A DNA stretch of 64,000 nt from Lepas anatifera (GCA_034440635.1 JAOTON010002123.1:1-64000); one strand, 5' to 3'. Positions 36,050-47,889 are shown, numbered from the stretch's first letter. Notes: a model not told the origin generated them from the letters alone. Numbers and translations: made by a program.

Positions 36050-37050
36050 AGCCAGGATTCAATTTGATGTGGTCAATTTTTTGGTCACCCCATTAAGTCT
36101 ATGGTGAAAAATAGAATGGACTCGTTTTCAGGAAATACTGGATAGATAAGGCTGAAAATTCTCAAACTGTCTATTCTTACCACGATCTTAACCATAAAGT
36201 TGAGTTTTTGAGCATCTGACCTCTCAAAGGTCATATGAGGTCACGGGAGCAGAGAGTGGTTGTTTTGCCAATAACTTCTGACTGAATTGAGATAAAGCTC
36301 CCATTTTGTTTGCATTGTGTTTACATTGTCACGGGGAGTCGATTGATATGCAGCATGACCATACCAGGTCACTCTGTGACCCTGACCTAGGCCGAGCTCA
36401 TGTCATTTTGACTATTGAAACCGTGACACGTTTATTCAGCAGCATCACATAATGACAGACACGGGTACTCTGCATAACGGTAATAGCGTAACAGTACTTG
36501 ATGAAGGGACAGAGAGGAGGTGATGAAGTTATCCCGGGAGTCGTCCCACACATGAGGGAGAGAACGCTAGCGGTGCAGCTCACGAACCCCACCCCCCCGA
36601 GACCCCCGCGGCGGAAGCACCGCGGCCGCGCAACGAATCACGGGCGGGAGCGCCACCCGGCCACGACAGCGGACGGAGCGAGAACGATGGAGGGGAGCCC
36701 GGTCAGGTCGAGGATAATATGACCTAGCAAGGTCATATTATGTATCATTCGATTCGCCGCGATGAGAGGAATCCAATGATGCATAAAGATTTGCTCTAGC
36801 TTTGGGCAGATCTAGAGGGGGAAACGTACACTGCTCTGTTGTAAGCCTATGGAGCCTTCTTTGACCTATGCTGACCTCAATATTGATCTGACGTAAAAAT
36901 TCTACCTATAATTCTCTTCGTCTTGGCAAGAGCTCTCGAACGCCGCCCGTAATTTTCCTTTAGCTTTCGTGGGAAACGAGATACGGAAGGGGCGAAAAAC
37001 GCCCCCAGCGGGGCGCGTCATGCAAGGGACCCCAGCGGGGCGCGTGTTAA
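36050..37050 (-). mobile_element. TTAA-type element, one end recognised
   Basis: The right end reads inversely TTAACACGCGCCCCGCTGGG (TTAA at 37047-37050), with a second CCCAGCGGGGCGCG unit 30 bp inside. The body has AGGTCA-type motifs as in the other TTAA families. The left end is not found, and a foreign GC-rich block (about 36520-36710) interrupts it. Boundaries on the left are a guess. Confidence 0.5.
36714..36741. repeat. perfect hairpin with everted TGACCT/AGGTCA
   Basis: ATAATATGACCT at 36714-36725 is exactly inverted at 36730-36741 around AGCA. It is a cruciform candidate and forms an everted nuclear-receptor half-site pair with 4-bp spacing. Confidence 0.85.
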
Positions 37051-37072
37051 GTTAAGATAATTCATCATTATT

Positions 37073-37467
37073 CAGTGGCGGATCCAGGGGGGCAAAAAAG
37101 GCAATTGTCCCCCAAACGGAAAAGCTCGGGGCAAAACTATGTTTTTGCCCCCACCCCCCAAAGCGATCGACCTCCTTTTCCCCGACTCCTTTTTAGCTTG
37201 TAAGCAAGATTTTGGTGCTTCAGCTCTCAACTTCAAACAGAATTATTGAAGTTCAGTGTAAACATTGGGGCTTGGATAGGAAAAAAGTATCTCTTGAGTT
37301 CATATTTTTCACCCCGTGTGGTTTTTTTTCGCTTTTCGTCTCCAGTTCCCAAAATCCTACCGAAAAGGCATATTGTAACGCAATTTTTCACTGCGCGACG
37401 TTTTGTTTTTTTTTGCTTTTCGACTTTGGTTTGCCCCTCCCAAACCACCCGGCTAGATCCGCCACTG
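37073..37467. mobile_element. hAT-type MITE, 395 bp (CAGTGGCGGATCC end)
   Basis: Starts CAGTGGCGGATCCAGGGG, ends GGCTAGATCCGCCACTG. Perfect TSDs tcattatt at 37065-37072 and 37468-37475. GTTTTTGCCCCC and T-rich runs fill the interior. Related to the 129-bp element at 9824 and, at the ends, the 102-bp element at 52921. Confidence 0.93.
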
Positions 37468-37591
37468 TCATTATTATCATATTAAGTTAAGATTATTTAG
37501 CCTGTAGTTATCTTAGTTATGACCCTAGGCGTTAGCCTGTTGACCAGCAAATTTCTTAGTGCTGACATGGCCCTAAATGTTTGCCTGTTTA

Positions 37592-37831
37592 TATAAGTGT
37601 CTCCACCGGCAAAAAAGTGGGGGGGGTGGGGGGCAGCCAAACTTCAACTTGATGCTGACAAAAAATTTCAATATCAGGACCAAAAACTGTTCGAATTTGG
37701 GCTCCTTGTTGACTTCTGCAGCGGCTGGATATAGGAATGTCCAGTTTTCTCTCATTTTGACTGAGATCAGGAAATTCTTTGCCAAAAAGTGGGGGCCAGG
37801 CCCCCCTGCCCCTCCTTTTCCGACGCGTATG
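37592..37831 (+). mobile_element. hAT-type MITE family 3, copy 2 (240 bp)
   Basis: Same length and roughly 90% identical by eye to 33056-33295. First base T instead of C; end CGACGCGTATG. Perfect TSDs cctgttta at 37584-37591 and 37832-37839. Confidence 0.92.
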
Positions 37832-37919
37832 CCTGTTTACCCCATTGAAACTTTAAACTTAGCTTTGACATTTGACTCAAATGGAGTCAATAAACGGGAT
37901 AAACTAGGGAACGAACAGC

Positions 37920-38275
37920 TGGGGGCACACCATTTATGAGGGGCACCCCGGGAGAAAAATGACACTTTTTAATGCAAGTACCCTAAAAAACTTGTCATGA
38001 CATTCGCCTATGCAAGTGTTGAAACCAAAATCGGAAAATATGTTAATGCTCCCCCTCCTGGCTCTGCCACTGCTGCAATGTAATGAGCATCGCAACCGAC
38101 GCAACTACCATGCACGGCACTAAGCCCATCGCCCGACGACAGCACTGGGGCAAAAAACTGCGTCTCCTTATTTACCCTTAAAATCTGAGAAATCCGTAGG
38201 GTTACTTCTGACGGAGATTGAGCAACTTCCTTCAGGCTAACCGTGGGAAAGTGCGCGAACGGCCGGTAGCAGGCA
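37920..38275 (+). repeat. G-rich transposon fragment plus dispersed repeat, copy 2
   Basis: 37920-38150 matches the segment flanking the MITE at 38365 (GGGGCACCCCGGGAGAAAAA, GTTGAAACCAAAATCGGAAA, CTGGCTCTGCCACTGCTG). 38157-38275 matches 35808-35925. It is a mosaic of two repeat families with no coding content. Confidence 0.6.
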
Positions 38276-38364
38276 GGGGCGCAGCAAGAGCTTTGGTATG
38301 GGGGCACATCACTTTTGAGGGGCAGCCCGGGAGAAGAAATGTCACTTTTTAACGTACCCTAAAA

Positions 38365-38653
38365 CATAGGCGGATCCAGGATTGCCGATCGGGGGGGGCA
38401 CCTTCCCGGGGGCGCCATCCGGACCGGGGGGCGCCATCCAGACCAGGGGGCGCCACTTATGACCAGCAAAACCTATCAGGTGGGCGCCAAATCCTATCAG
38501 TGGGCGCAGGATTTCGTATCCTGGGGGGGGTGGGAAGCAAAATTTCAGGGGGCGCCGTGACCATTTCAGGGGGCGCCGTGACCATTTTAGGGGGCGCCGA
38601 GGGTCGATGGGGAGGGGGCACGTGCCCCCTTGCCCCTCCTGGACCCGCCTATG
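38365..38653. mobile_element. hAT-type MITE family 2, copy 2 (289 bp)
   Basis: CATAGGCGGATCCAGG start, CCTGGACCCGCCTATG end. TSDs ccctaaaa at 38357-38364 and 38654-38661 are perfect. It is longer than the 23074 copy because it has more GGGGGCGCC blocks. It sits inside a CAGGGGCGCAGC-type element (left end 38276) whose unoccupied version is at about 37930-38050. Confidence 0.92.
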
Positions 38654-39373
38654 CCCTAAAAAACTTATCATGTCATTCGCCTATACAGGTGTTGAAACCA
38701 AAATCGGAAATGTGTTAATGCTCCCCCTCCTGGCTCTGCCACTGCTGAAATGTAATGAACATCGCAGCCGACGCAATCCCCATGCACCGCACTAAGCAAA
38801 TCGCCCGATGACAACACTGCTGTACCGATAATTATATCACATTTCTTGACTACGCAAGATAAAAAACTAGATAAGAAAACTTAGATAGGTCCCCTTTCCT
38901 GCATCCGCCGCTGCTGCAACATGATGTTCATCGCATGCGAGCATGCGAGACAATTCCTGTACAGGACGGCCAGCCAGCCATGCCATCGCCGCCCTTGACC
39001 GCCGCCGTTACTCCTCCGCCCTTGACTTGCCCTCCGCCAGGCGTCGCCACCGGCCGATGTCAATTGCCCAACACCGCACTGAACCCTGTAAAAAGACTCG
39101 TTTTATTCACCTCACCTCATCACTATTTTAGACATTTACTCCTGTTTCGGGTGCTTATTTCAAGGTTTGAAGTTTTATACCTCGGCCTGGGTTTATGACG
39201 TAGGAGCCGGGACTTTAACAGTATACTAAAAAACCTTGGCTCTGAAGTAAACTTTACTGTGGAACTTTTGATCGTGGGGAAGAATTGACCGTGGGGAAAG
39301 ATTGATCGTGGGGAAGAATTGAACGAGGGGAAGAACTGATCGTGGGGAAATATGATTTGTGGAACATCTGATA
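38513..39373 (+). repeat. 861-bp duplicated segment, copy A
   Basis: Nearly identical to 49813-50657. It begins inside MITE family 2 and ends just after the GATCGTGGGGAA tandem block at GATATAGACCC. The frames it carries (for example 38935-39198) are therefore repeated too and have no recognisable domain. One internal GGGGGCGCC block is missing in copy B. Confidence 0.9.
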
Positions 39374-39535
39374 TAGACCCCAGAAAAAGAGGTATAACTA
39401 GGGCAGACGTCTCAGCTTTGCCAGATAGAAACGTGGGGTTCATCACTGGAAGAGAAAATTCCCAAGACCCAGAAATTTCCCCAGTTTCCCAGGTTTTCCC
39501 CCTGAGAAAGGGAATTCAGGGAAGGGATTTCGGCC

Positions 39536-40200
39536 CATAGGCGGATTCAAGAGGGGGAAGTTCAGGTGCACTACAGAGCAAAGGATTTCTGGCATAGGCG
39601 TATCCAGGGAAGGGAATTAGGCCATGGGCGGATCCAGGGAAGGGAAGTAGATGGGATCCGACGAGATAGGCATGCGTTTCATAGGCGGATTCAGGTCAGA
39701 GAAACAGTGAAGGTGCACTTCATGCAAGGGATTCCTGGCATAGGCGTATCCAGGAAAGGGCATTAAGGCCATGGGCGGATCCAGGGAAGGGAAGTAGATG
39801 GGATCCGACGAAATAGGCATGCGTTTCATAGGCGGATTCAGGTAAGAGAAACAGTGAAGGTGCACATCATGCAAGGGATTCCTGGCACAGGCGTATCCAG
39901 AGAAGGTATTAAGGCCATGGGCGGATCCAGGGAAGGGGAAGAAGATAAAACCCTGTAAAGAAAGCAGACGTGTCATAGGCGGATTAAGGAATGAATTCCT
40001 GGCATAGGCGGATCCAGAGAAGGGGATTTAGGCCATAGGCGGATCCAGGGAAGAAGATTAAGGCCATGGGCGGATCCAGGGAAGGGAAAAAAGACAAGAC
40101 CCTGTAAAGAAGGCATAAGTGTCATAGGCGGATTGAGGAATGAATTCCTGGCATAGGCGGATCCAGAGAAGGGGATTTAGGCCATAGGCGGATCCAGGGG
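39536..40200 (+). repeat. tandem array of a hAT terminus-like 15-mer (16 copies)
   Basis: CATAGGCGGATCCAG and close variants (CATGGGCGGATCCAG, CATAGGCGTATCCAG, CATAGGCGGATTCAG) occur 16 times in 665 bp, all in one orientation. Spacers such as GGGAAGTAGATGGGATCCGA and GAAACAGTGAAGGTGCAC repeat in a higher-order period of about 140-185 bp. The 15-mer equals the end of MITE family 2. Confidence 0.9.
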
Positions 40201-40513
40201 TCTAAAAAGTGAGCTTGTGGTCGCCGACTAAAATCCAAGCTTCTTCGATGGTCGCCGAACCTAATGCTACATGTATTACAAAATCGGTCTTAAAAGTGGT
40301 ATAAATATGGCTATAGGGAAGCACTGGCGAGTGCAAGGGGGATGGTTCCAATAAAATATAGATATAAAAAACCTATAAAATATAGATCGAGTTTCTCGAT
40401 ATCGATGACCTAAGCCAGAATCAAGTCATTACCTAAGTGATTTCATGAGATTATAATTCAGTATTAAAGTCAAAGTTATGATCTGAAAGCAACAAAACTA
40501 TACATGCTGGCCC
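40201..40513. other. short non-coding stretch
   Basis: CAGGGGTCTAAAAAG at about 40195 with TGGTCGCCGACT nearby is mirrored at about 49780-49811 (GGGTCGCCGAC, TTTTTAGACCCCTG), so one end of another hAT-like repeat may lie here. No gene. Confidence 0.4.
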
Positions 40514-41042
40514 TTAACCCTAGCCCCGGTGACCAGCATGAATCACCTATGAACCCCCCTGGTGGGAGGGTGTTAAAAATGACACCCTCGATCTCGGAAA
40601 CAAAGAAAGAAGCGGAAAAAGCGATCGAAAGGTCACCGGAAATGCAATCGGCGTTACTCCTGGAATTTTTGCGTAAGGTCAATACTGTGGTCACCAGAGG
40701 GGAAAAATTCATATACGTCAAAATGTATCAAATGCAGTGCTCTATAAAACCTTGCTTATCTCCGTACGCAAAATAGCCGGAACCACTTTCTCAACGCTAT
40801 TCGACAGAGCCCGACCAGCTCTTTCACTAAGGCAACATCCATTTTCATATCAGGTCAAAGGCTAGGGCGCAACAGGACACTGAATATTGGAGATGTTATC
40901 ACGTAGCTTCAAGTTATAATAGGAAGAACGCTCGCTTTCAGCGTGATATATCGGACCTAAAAGCCAATGTTGGATAGTGATCAGTCATTTATACGCACTA
41001 CGCAGTCATGAATACGTATCGATAGTGCCCACTGAGCTTAGG
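40514..41042 (+). mobile_element. TTAA-type element D, left part only
   Basis: TTAA at 40514 is followed by CCCTAGCCCCGGTGACCAGC, then GGGAGGGTGTTAAAAATGAC and ACACCCTCGATCTCGGAAAC, aligning in layout with family B (CCCTTGCCCCGGTGGCGGG..., GATCTCAAAAACAAAGAG). No right end appears before the next TTAA element at 41043. Probably truncated. Confidence 0.6.
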
Positions 41043-42074
41043 TTAACCCTCGCCCCACCGGGGGGGCCATCGATGGCCCCCTAAGGTTTTTCCGGGATAG
41101 CAGAAAAACGACGAGGCGCAGCACCGCGGTTGAGGGCTCTACCTCTCACTGCATCATTTTCCCATCATCCCTGAAATTTTTTACCCCGGGTCACCCAAGG
41201 TCAGGTCACCAGACGAGGTCAACCAAGGTCACCTCACTTCACCTTTAGAGCTCTAAGAGCTACATTTCAAAGTCGATCAATTTGAAACTTCCTACACTTC
41301 ATGACCCCTCCAGGGTCTACAAGGTGTATATCCGGGATTTTTCGATTTCGTGCCCTGAGGTCAGGTCACGAGGCGACCTCTCCCATTGGAAAAGCATGGG
41401 GAAAAGCTATTTCATGATATAAAAGCCACAAAAATGATTGCAAATACTCAGACTGCTCAGAACAACGTTTTTGGACACCCTTTCACGGATCCCAGGGGTC
41501 ATATTTGCCCTTTGACTTTTCCAAGGTCATCCAAGGTCACCGGAGGTCAAAAACAGTATTTTGACCATAACTTTTGACCTAATTGAGCTAGAGCGGTGAA
41601 ACAAACACCATCGTGTTTGTCTTGTCACTGGCTTTCATTTGATATACGGCAGGGTCACTTTTTGACCTTTCGTGACCTCAGGTCATATTAGGTCACGAGG
41701 TGACCTCTGGCGGTCAAACCACTGGCGGGAGGTCTTTACGTTCCACATAGCGGAAAAAGTACTGGCAATTTTCTATCAAATGTACTTTACCAGGCCTCAA
41801 TAGCTCTAATGACATAAGAGTTATGCCCAGTTTGCTTAATCATTGCATATTTGAGTGAAAATAGCCGATCTTGACCTAATTTGACCTCTGGAGGTCAAAC
41901 CATTGACCTGAGCACTAAAACATGCGAAGTAATTTCTTACTGAATTCACGCGAGCTTTCTATTGCACTTTTCAGATTTGCGCTAACGCCCATATTTTCGG
42001 AGTTAGAGGGGGGCCATCGATGGCCCCCCCCGTGGGCGAAGGTGGCGCCGGACCCCCGGTGGGGCGCGGGTTAA
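41043..42074 (+). mobile_element. TTAA-flanked MITE family A, copy 1, AGGTCA-rich
   Basis: TTAA at 41043-41046 and 42071-42074. Left end CCCTCGCCCCACCGGGG with GGCCATCGATGGCC; the right end reads inversely CCCGCGCCCCACCGGGGG, then a second CGCCCCAC/GGCCATCGATGGCC unit. The body has about 19 exact AGGTCA/TGACCT hexamers by eye, versus about 0.5 expected. They include DR4 pairs at 41188-41203 and 41216-41231 and three at exact 10-bp period at 41524-41549. A 63-residue frame repeats in the copies at 52314 and 54835 but looks like a by-product of similarity. Confidence 0.9.
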
Positions 42075-44403
42075 GTCTGTTTGGAGGTCAATCGAGGTCA
42101 AAGATGATACGCTGTCCGTACACAAGGGCAATCAAATGGGCGCCGAAAGCTGTGGGACGGGGTACCTACGCATCCCCCTGTTGGCCAACCAGGGGGGGAC
42201 ATCTCCCCAAAATTTTCGGTTCATCGTCAATAATGCTGTCAGGTACCAAATATACTCACAATTCCCCTGCCCCGGCCAGCACCAGCCCGGGTCCGTTCCC
42301 CTGTAAAAATTCCGTGGCAGCACCCCTGGGCATTAAAATTTTCGCCCATTACTTCTATACCAAGCAAGATACAACCATTATTGATTCACCATTGTTGTTC
42401 TCTCATCAATAATGGTTTTATTTTGTGTCCATCCATGTGAAAAATTGTTAGGCCTTATCTTGGAGACAAATAAAAGGGTTTGCAGCACCTTAAAAAAGAG
42501 CCTCAGGAACAGTTCCGATGTTTCATTTAACTAGAGAAAAAACATTTTTCATGTACATACATGCGTCATGAAATACTTGTCATTCTTCACCTTGAGGCGC
42601 CACAAATCAGATAAATTCCTGTAACATTTCAAATAAATAATTCAAACATTATTCATTGGCAACATTTCCTCAGAAGTACAGTGGAAAATATCAACCGTTG
42701 CTAAGATGAGGCCCAATTTTTGCTCCATTGTTGAACATGGTTCTACTCAAAGCAATAGCAATGCTGTCTCTTGGGAATAACCTTATTTTCTTGGCATGAC
42801 ATCATTCCCATGATAACTATTTCCAAACCTCTTAATTGATGCATTTTAGCATTAATAATCAGGACTGAAAAAGGTTTCCAGAATAGTTGCTGATGACCCA
42901 TTTGGACCAGGATTGGCTACTGAGAAGAACAGTTTGCATTTCAGCAACCTGTTCTTTTGTGGTGGACACAATCTGTGATATTTCTACTGTACCTCTGTGG
43001 CAGTGCTTCCATAGTTCATCCATGCTAGAGAAAACAAAACGAGTCAACTTTCTTGTGACAAAAATACAAGATATTATCAGAAACTTGGATGCATATAATC
43101 AATCAGTTAGAAAACATACACACACACCCTGATCACCCAGTGTGCATCCATCTGTGCAAAAGACACAGCTTATTCTATGTTTGGCAGACTTGGATTGGAC
43201 CATTGTCCTTGCAGTGGAGTCTTCTGGCAAATTGGAAATGGTTTTTCACATCTTTGTGCTGTGCAGGAATGCACATTTATATCCCTTATGGGGTACCAAT
43301 GCAAAATGATGGATCTAGGATTTTAGTAGGGGGCAGCCCTCTGAGATTGCATCCTGTCAACCAAAAGGGCACACTTTACCCAAAAGGGTGGCTATCGTCA
43401 TCAATCAGTGGGAGAAAACTGTAATTGGTGTGACTTAAAAATGGTAACAGTGCCATAAATGGGAATGCTTGACCCATAGATGGGAACACCCATTCCCAAT
43501 TATGGGAATGCTTGAGACCATTTTCCAGAACAAAATTTTGGGCCATGAAACAAACTTTTCATCTTTCTACCTGGCTTATTTCTGTTCTTCAAATTTTAGA
43601 GGGCATTTATCTTTCAAACAGAAACAGGAAATCATACTTTATACCCTGCTTCAAATATTGAAGCTCAACATGTTTATTATGATCATTCACATGTCTTGGT
43701 GCATCTGTGTAAATAAAACACTAGTCATATACAAAATCAATTAATAGATATCTAGAAAAACAACAAAAAGTTTTTAAATATTTGATTTATATTGCCACTT
43801 GAGATAATAATATATACAGACCAAGACATATGGCCATACAGAACATGATGCGAGCCAACCTAGCATAACAAAACCTGTTTTCAGCACCTTTAATGCCATT
43901 TTACACAACTTCTAAACTTCAAAGCTCCATCTGTAGCCCCATCATTTGTATTCTAGTGGTGGGGGGCAGTAGCAAGGTATTTTCTGCCTCGCAGATCTGG
44001 TTTAATCAGTTTTGGGGTACCCTTTTCTTCAGGCCGCCCTGAATCCTTTCAAACTTACAGGGTCCTGAACTCGAGTTCAGGGATCCCTGGGACCTGTCAC
44101 TGCTGTGGCACCCCAAATGGAAGCTCATGTTAATTTCTGTGCCTACTAAGAGCATCCTAAAAAAATTTTCCTATTTCTCATTTCAGGGACTTTAAAATCG
44201 TTAAATAACGGGCCTACTTGGTCACCCAGTTATATGTCCAGCTATAAGGCAAGAACATGGTGGTATCAAAAATAGTATACTTGTAATGGATAGTCTCATA
44301 ATTAGGCACCACAAAAATCGTTCAGAATATCCACGCCCTTGGGAATGTGTGACTATAGAACAATGTTTACGATGACATTTCAGTGTGATTGTGGTTGGAA
44401 AGA
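42075..44403. other. 2.3-kb non-coding stretch, no gene seen
   Basis: TTGGCCAACCAGGGGGGGAC at about 42180 matches TGGTTGGCCAACAGGGGGAG at about 58077. AT-rich DNA follows. GGGGGCAGCC near 43327 is an isolated G-rich patch. Frames of 80-110 residues at 42887-43424 show no domain and no splice context I trust. Confidence 0.45.
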
Positions 44404-45192
44404 GTTTAAACGGTCGGCACTAGAAACTGGAGAAAATCCGTGACGTAGGTGTGAGGTCATCACCTGGTATGATGTCACACAAGCGAGGAAGAAAAATGTT
44501 TTACTGGGCCTAAATTCCGGTGAACCTGGCGCCTCATTTTCAAGCACTTAAGCGGAGAACTGAGTTGTCTGTTTATCCAGCGTGTTTTCATGACAGTTTT
44601 GTGCAGGTAAGACGCGAATTTTCGATTATCTCACTCTATTTTTATTTTTAGTTGCTTGTGATAGTGATATTGTTGCTCTTCTTTAAATGATCATCACACA
44701 TAAAAGGATGGGAATGGCATGATATATTGGACAGCTTCTTGATGTATGACCAATTTATGGCTGAATTCCAAGATTTTCTAGGACGTATTTCGGTAATTTA
44801 TGTTCCCAAACATGCATAAATAATATTTTAGCAGCATGGCCCATACTAGAGGTTAAATTCTTGTGAATGATAGGTGTATTGCTTTGTAGTGCTTAGGACA
44901 GTTGAAGGGAACATGAGTTACAGATAAAACAAATGTAAGATAAATTTGATATTGCACCAAATTTATGTTTATCTAATTGGCTTATGTAGACATAACATTC
45001 TTGAGCCCTATCTTAGGAGTTTGATTGTTTCATTATGCCTTTTCTTAATGGCCCTGGCTTTTTTGTTCTCATGTTTGTTTTAAAGAAGGTACATTTTTGT
45101 ATCTTGTTACGTTTAAAGCATTTTGAAATATTGTTTAAACTCACTCTCAGCATCACTGCTGAATCACTGCCTTGTGTAACAGTTCCTAGTCC

Positions 45193-45503
45193 CCAGTTTG
45201 CAAAGTATGGCACTTTTGATGAGATCTCATCAGTGTGAGTGCCCTTTGAGACAGGAGCGAATGGTGAAAATTTTACCACCTTGGTGAGAATTTGTGAGTC
45301 TGGTGTGAGGAAGGCAACACTAAAAATCAACAAAATCATGTGGGAGAAGTGAAAAACTGAATTCTTCAACCATGGGTGTGTTTTCCTCCCTGGTATATTG
45401 CAGATTGGTGCAAATTTTTGGTGACTGGCAGCTGCGAATTGGTGTGATAATTATAGGTGGCTGGTGCAACTTGTCTGGCCTGCTGCTATACTTTGCAGAC
45501 TGG
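45193..45503 (+). mobile_element. MITE family 1, copy 5
   Basis: 311 bp, internally deleted relative to copy 2. CCAGTTTGCAAAGTATGGC start, end inverse of CCAGTCTGCAAAGTATAGC. Perfect TSDs cctagtcc at 45185-45192 and 45504-45511. It lies 40 kb from the other copies, so the family is dispersed. Confidence 0.93.
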
Positions 45504-45511
45504 CCTAGTCC

Positions 45512-47546
45512 TATGTTCTTGGGCAGGAATAGAAAACAGGGATGTGCCTACTTAAAATATTTTGACTAATTATGTTTTGGTGCTTTGTGTCATGGGCACA
45601 AACTATCTCATATTTTTTACCATGACCTCTGAACAGTGAAACTGCTTCATATTATTATGTTCATGCACAATGTTTGTCTTAAACAATGCACCCTTTTGGA
45701 CAGCATATGGAGAGAATTTTGAATATTTCATGTTTGATATCCAGCACTGGCTATCTTATAAGAAATTTCGGTTTAAAATATCTGAGTGACTCGGATCTTG
45801 GAACTCTGGCCTCAAACTCTGGCAAGGTGAAAAGCTGTGGTAGCTGCTGAAGAATGTGTTATGTTTTATGCTTGCTTTCTTTTTAATACATGTCTTTTGC
45901 TTTTCCAGTAATGTAACATCAGGTGTCACTAGAAGACTACAGCAAGATCTACATCAAGACCTCAGGATGTACATCCTATCACAAACCAGGAGATACCTTT
46001 TTAACACCAGTCAATGAAGGGGCTTGGAGCTGATCAAACACTGGACTAGAAGACACATCTTATTTTCTTGCCAGTTATGAGTGAGAAGAGAGATCTCCTT
46101 CTTGTGGCCTGCCATCAGGGCTACCCATTAGTGTATGTGTGGCTACTGAGCTGGGAACCTACTCGCCCAAGCTATAGATTTCTGAGTTCTTAGTCTTACA
46201 CCGCAATGTGGTTAGCTTCTGGTGCCGATGACAGCAAAACAGCTTGCTTGCCAAATGTAGATGTCGCCACAGCGTAGTCTCAGTGGCGGCATCTACATTT
46301 TCATAGGTAGTGCCATCGGACCCACTTTGGTATTGCACAGTCTAATTCCAAAAAGTGTTTTCGTCCGTGTTTGAATATCGATGTTCCCTGGAATCTGACT
46401 GCGGCAGTAAAATTAACACTTTAACCGTAAATGGCCTGGCTCGATTCGTATTTCATTGAGCAGCCGCATCTCGTTTTTCAATAATTAGCCGCAACTTTGA
46501 CTCGAATTTTAAGTAGGTTATTTTCTTTCACGCGCGTGCTGTGGTTTTGCTACATTTAGAACAGCGTCCTAACCTGCTGCTGCTGGCGAGACCGCCTATA
46601 AGGCGGTCACATTTGTAAGTTGCTTAATCCTCTCAGCGATGTTGAGTGGGCACATTGTCAAAATATGCTTTTGTCACGATTCAGAGCTTCTTTATAGCTC
46701 TTAAATTTTCTGGTTTCCAATCTGTTTACGTGGCATGTGTTCCCTGACGTTGCAGTGTGTGTTATCTTCATCGATGAGAATGATACATGTCAAGTGCGTG
46801 GCGGCCTGGTAAATGGTATTTTGCAAGGAATGTGTGGCCTGGATTTTTATCCAACATGGATTTTCATGCGTTTTTCCTCTTCTGCTATTTAATCTCCTTT
46901 TGCACTTTTGTTTCACAGGACAAAGGAGAAGTGTATGTACCGTGTTTGTCGCTCCTTAGCACGAAAATTTGAAAGAGAAAAATACATCTAGCACGAAAAT
47001 TACATATAGTGTTGGAAACATAGTTTTCAAGCTACAACTAAATATAAGTGAATATTTGCGCAGGACATGGCTGGAAGTCTCTTCTCGATCCAGGGGGTCC
47101 TGGGTAGGTTAACGTTTGTACGGCCATACAAGCCCTATACAAAGCCTATGGGAGACCCAAATTCCAAGAGGTCCTGACTTCCCAACCCCCGCGGGATTTC
47201 CACCCATGGCGCTGGAATATAAAGTTAACAATGTCCCTGATCCACAAACGCAATCACGTTGTATTTACACTTTCTCCACACTGCCTAGACGTGCCACGTA
47301 CTAATCTGACGGAGCAAATTACGATAACCTGAATGGAAAGAAAGTATATGTGTAAATAAGATGTTTCTGATAACCAGGGCTGCCAAGTCACACAGTGAGA
47401 CGCCAGGTTTTGCGTCGAGTGAATGAAATAAGCTGACGCTCCAAGCGGAAAGGGGGGCGGTGCGCTGGGGCGGTTCTAGCCGGAACCTGGGTGCAGGGTA
47501 AAAGGGATGAGTTCTCAATCGGGGGGGGCATATACTCCGTTTACCC
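45512..47546. other. interior of the 4.5-kb element, no gene seen
   Basis: A direct inverted pair GATGTCGCCAC (about 46260) and GGCGGCATCTACAT (about 46290) forms a local hairpin. No transposase motif was recognised. A few frames of 60-80 residues look like chance. Confidence 0.4.
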
Positions 47547-47818
47547 CAGGGGCGTAGCCAGGATTTCGCTCAGGAAGGGGTGGCACCTCGAAAAGGACCC
47601 CTGCGACAGCCCCAAAAGGGCCCTGATGGGTAAAAAGGGCCCTCCTTGTTACAGAATAGAGTGCTGAACAGGCCCTGCCTGGTATAAAGTGCCAAATTTG
47701 GCCACAGAGCATGGTGCAGACGAGCCGCCCTTCCCACGGATCGTGTCCTCAGGGGACCCTTCGGGCCCTGAGGGAGGGGCGGCTGTCCCTTCCGCCCCCC
47801 CTTGGCTACGCCCCCTAG
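47547..47818. mobile_element. hAT-type MITE, 272 bp (CAGGGGCGTAGCCAGG end)
   Basis: CAGGGGCGTAGCCAGGATTT start, CCTTGGCTACGCCCCCTAG end. Flanks gtttaccc (47539-47546) and gttaccct (47819-47826) agree except for a one-base indel. The interior is GGGCCCT-rich. The terminus resembles that of the 4.3-kb element at 26638. Confidence 0.75.
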
Positions 47819-47889
47819 GTTACCCTGTTTGCAGGGGAGGGGAAGATAAACATTAAAAGAGCATCAGTTGCATTTTAGGGGACCAAGAG

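Noticed and set aside
38935..39198. 87-residue frame repeated at 50219
   Set aside because: Carried along in the 861-bp duplication; low-complexity Pro/Thr start and no domain.
41386..41577. 63-residue frame repeated at 52314, 54835 and 56165
   Set aside because: Conserved only because the MITE DNA is; no initiation context or family, and it is interrupted or extended differently among copies.
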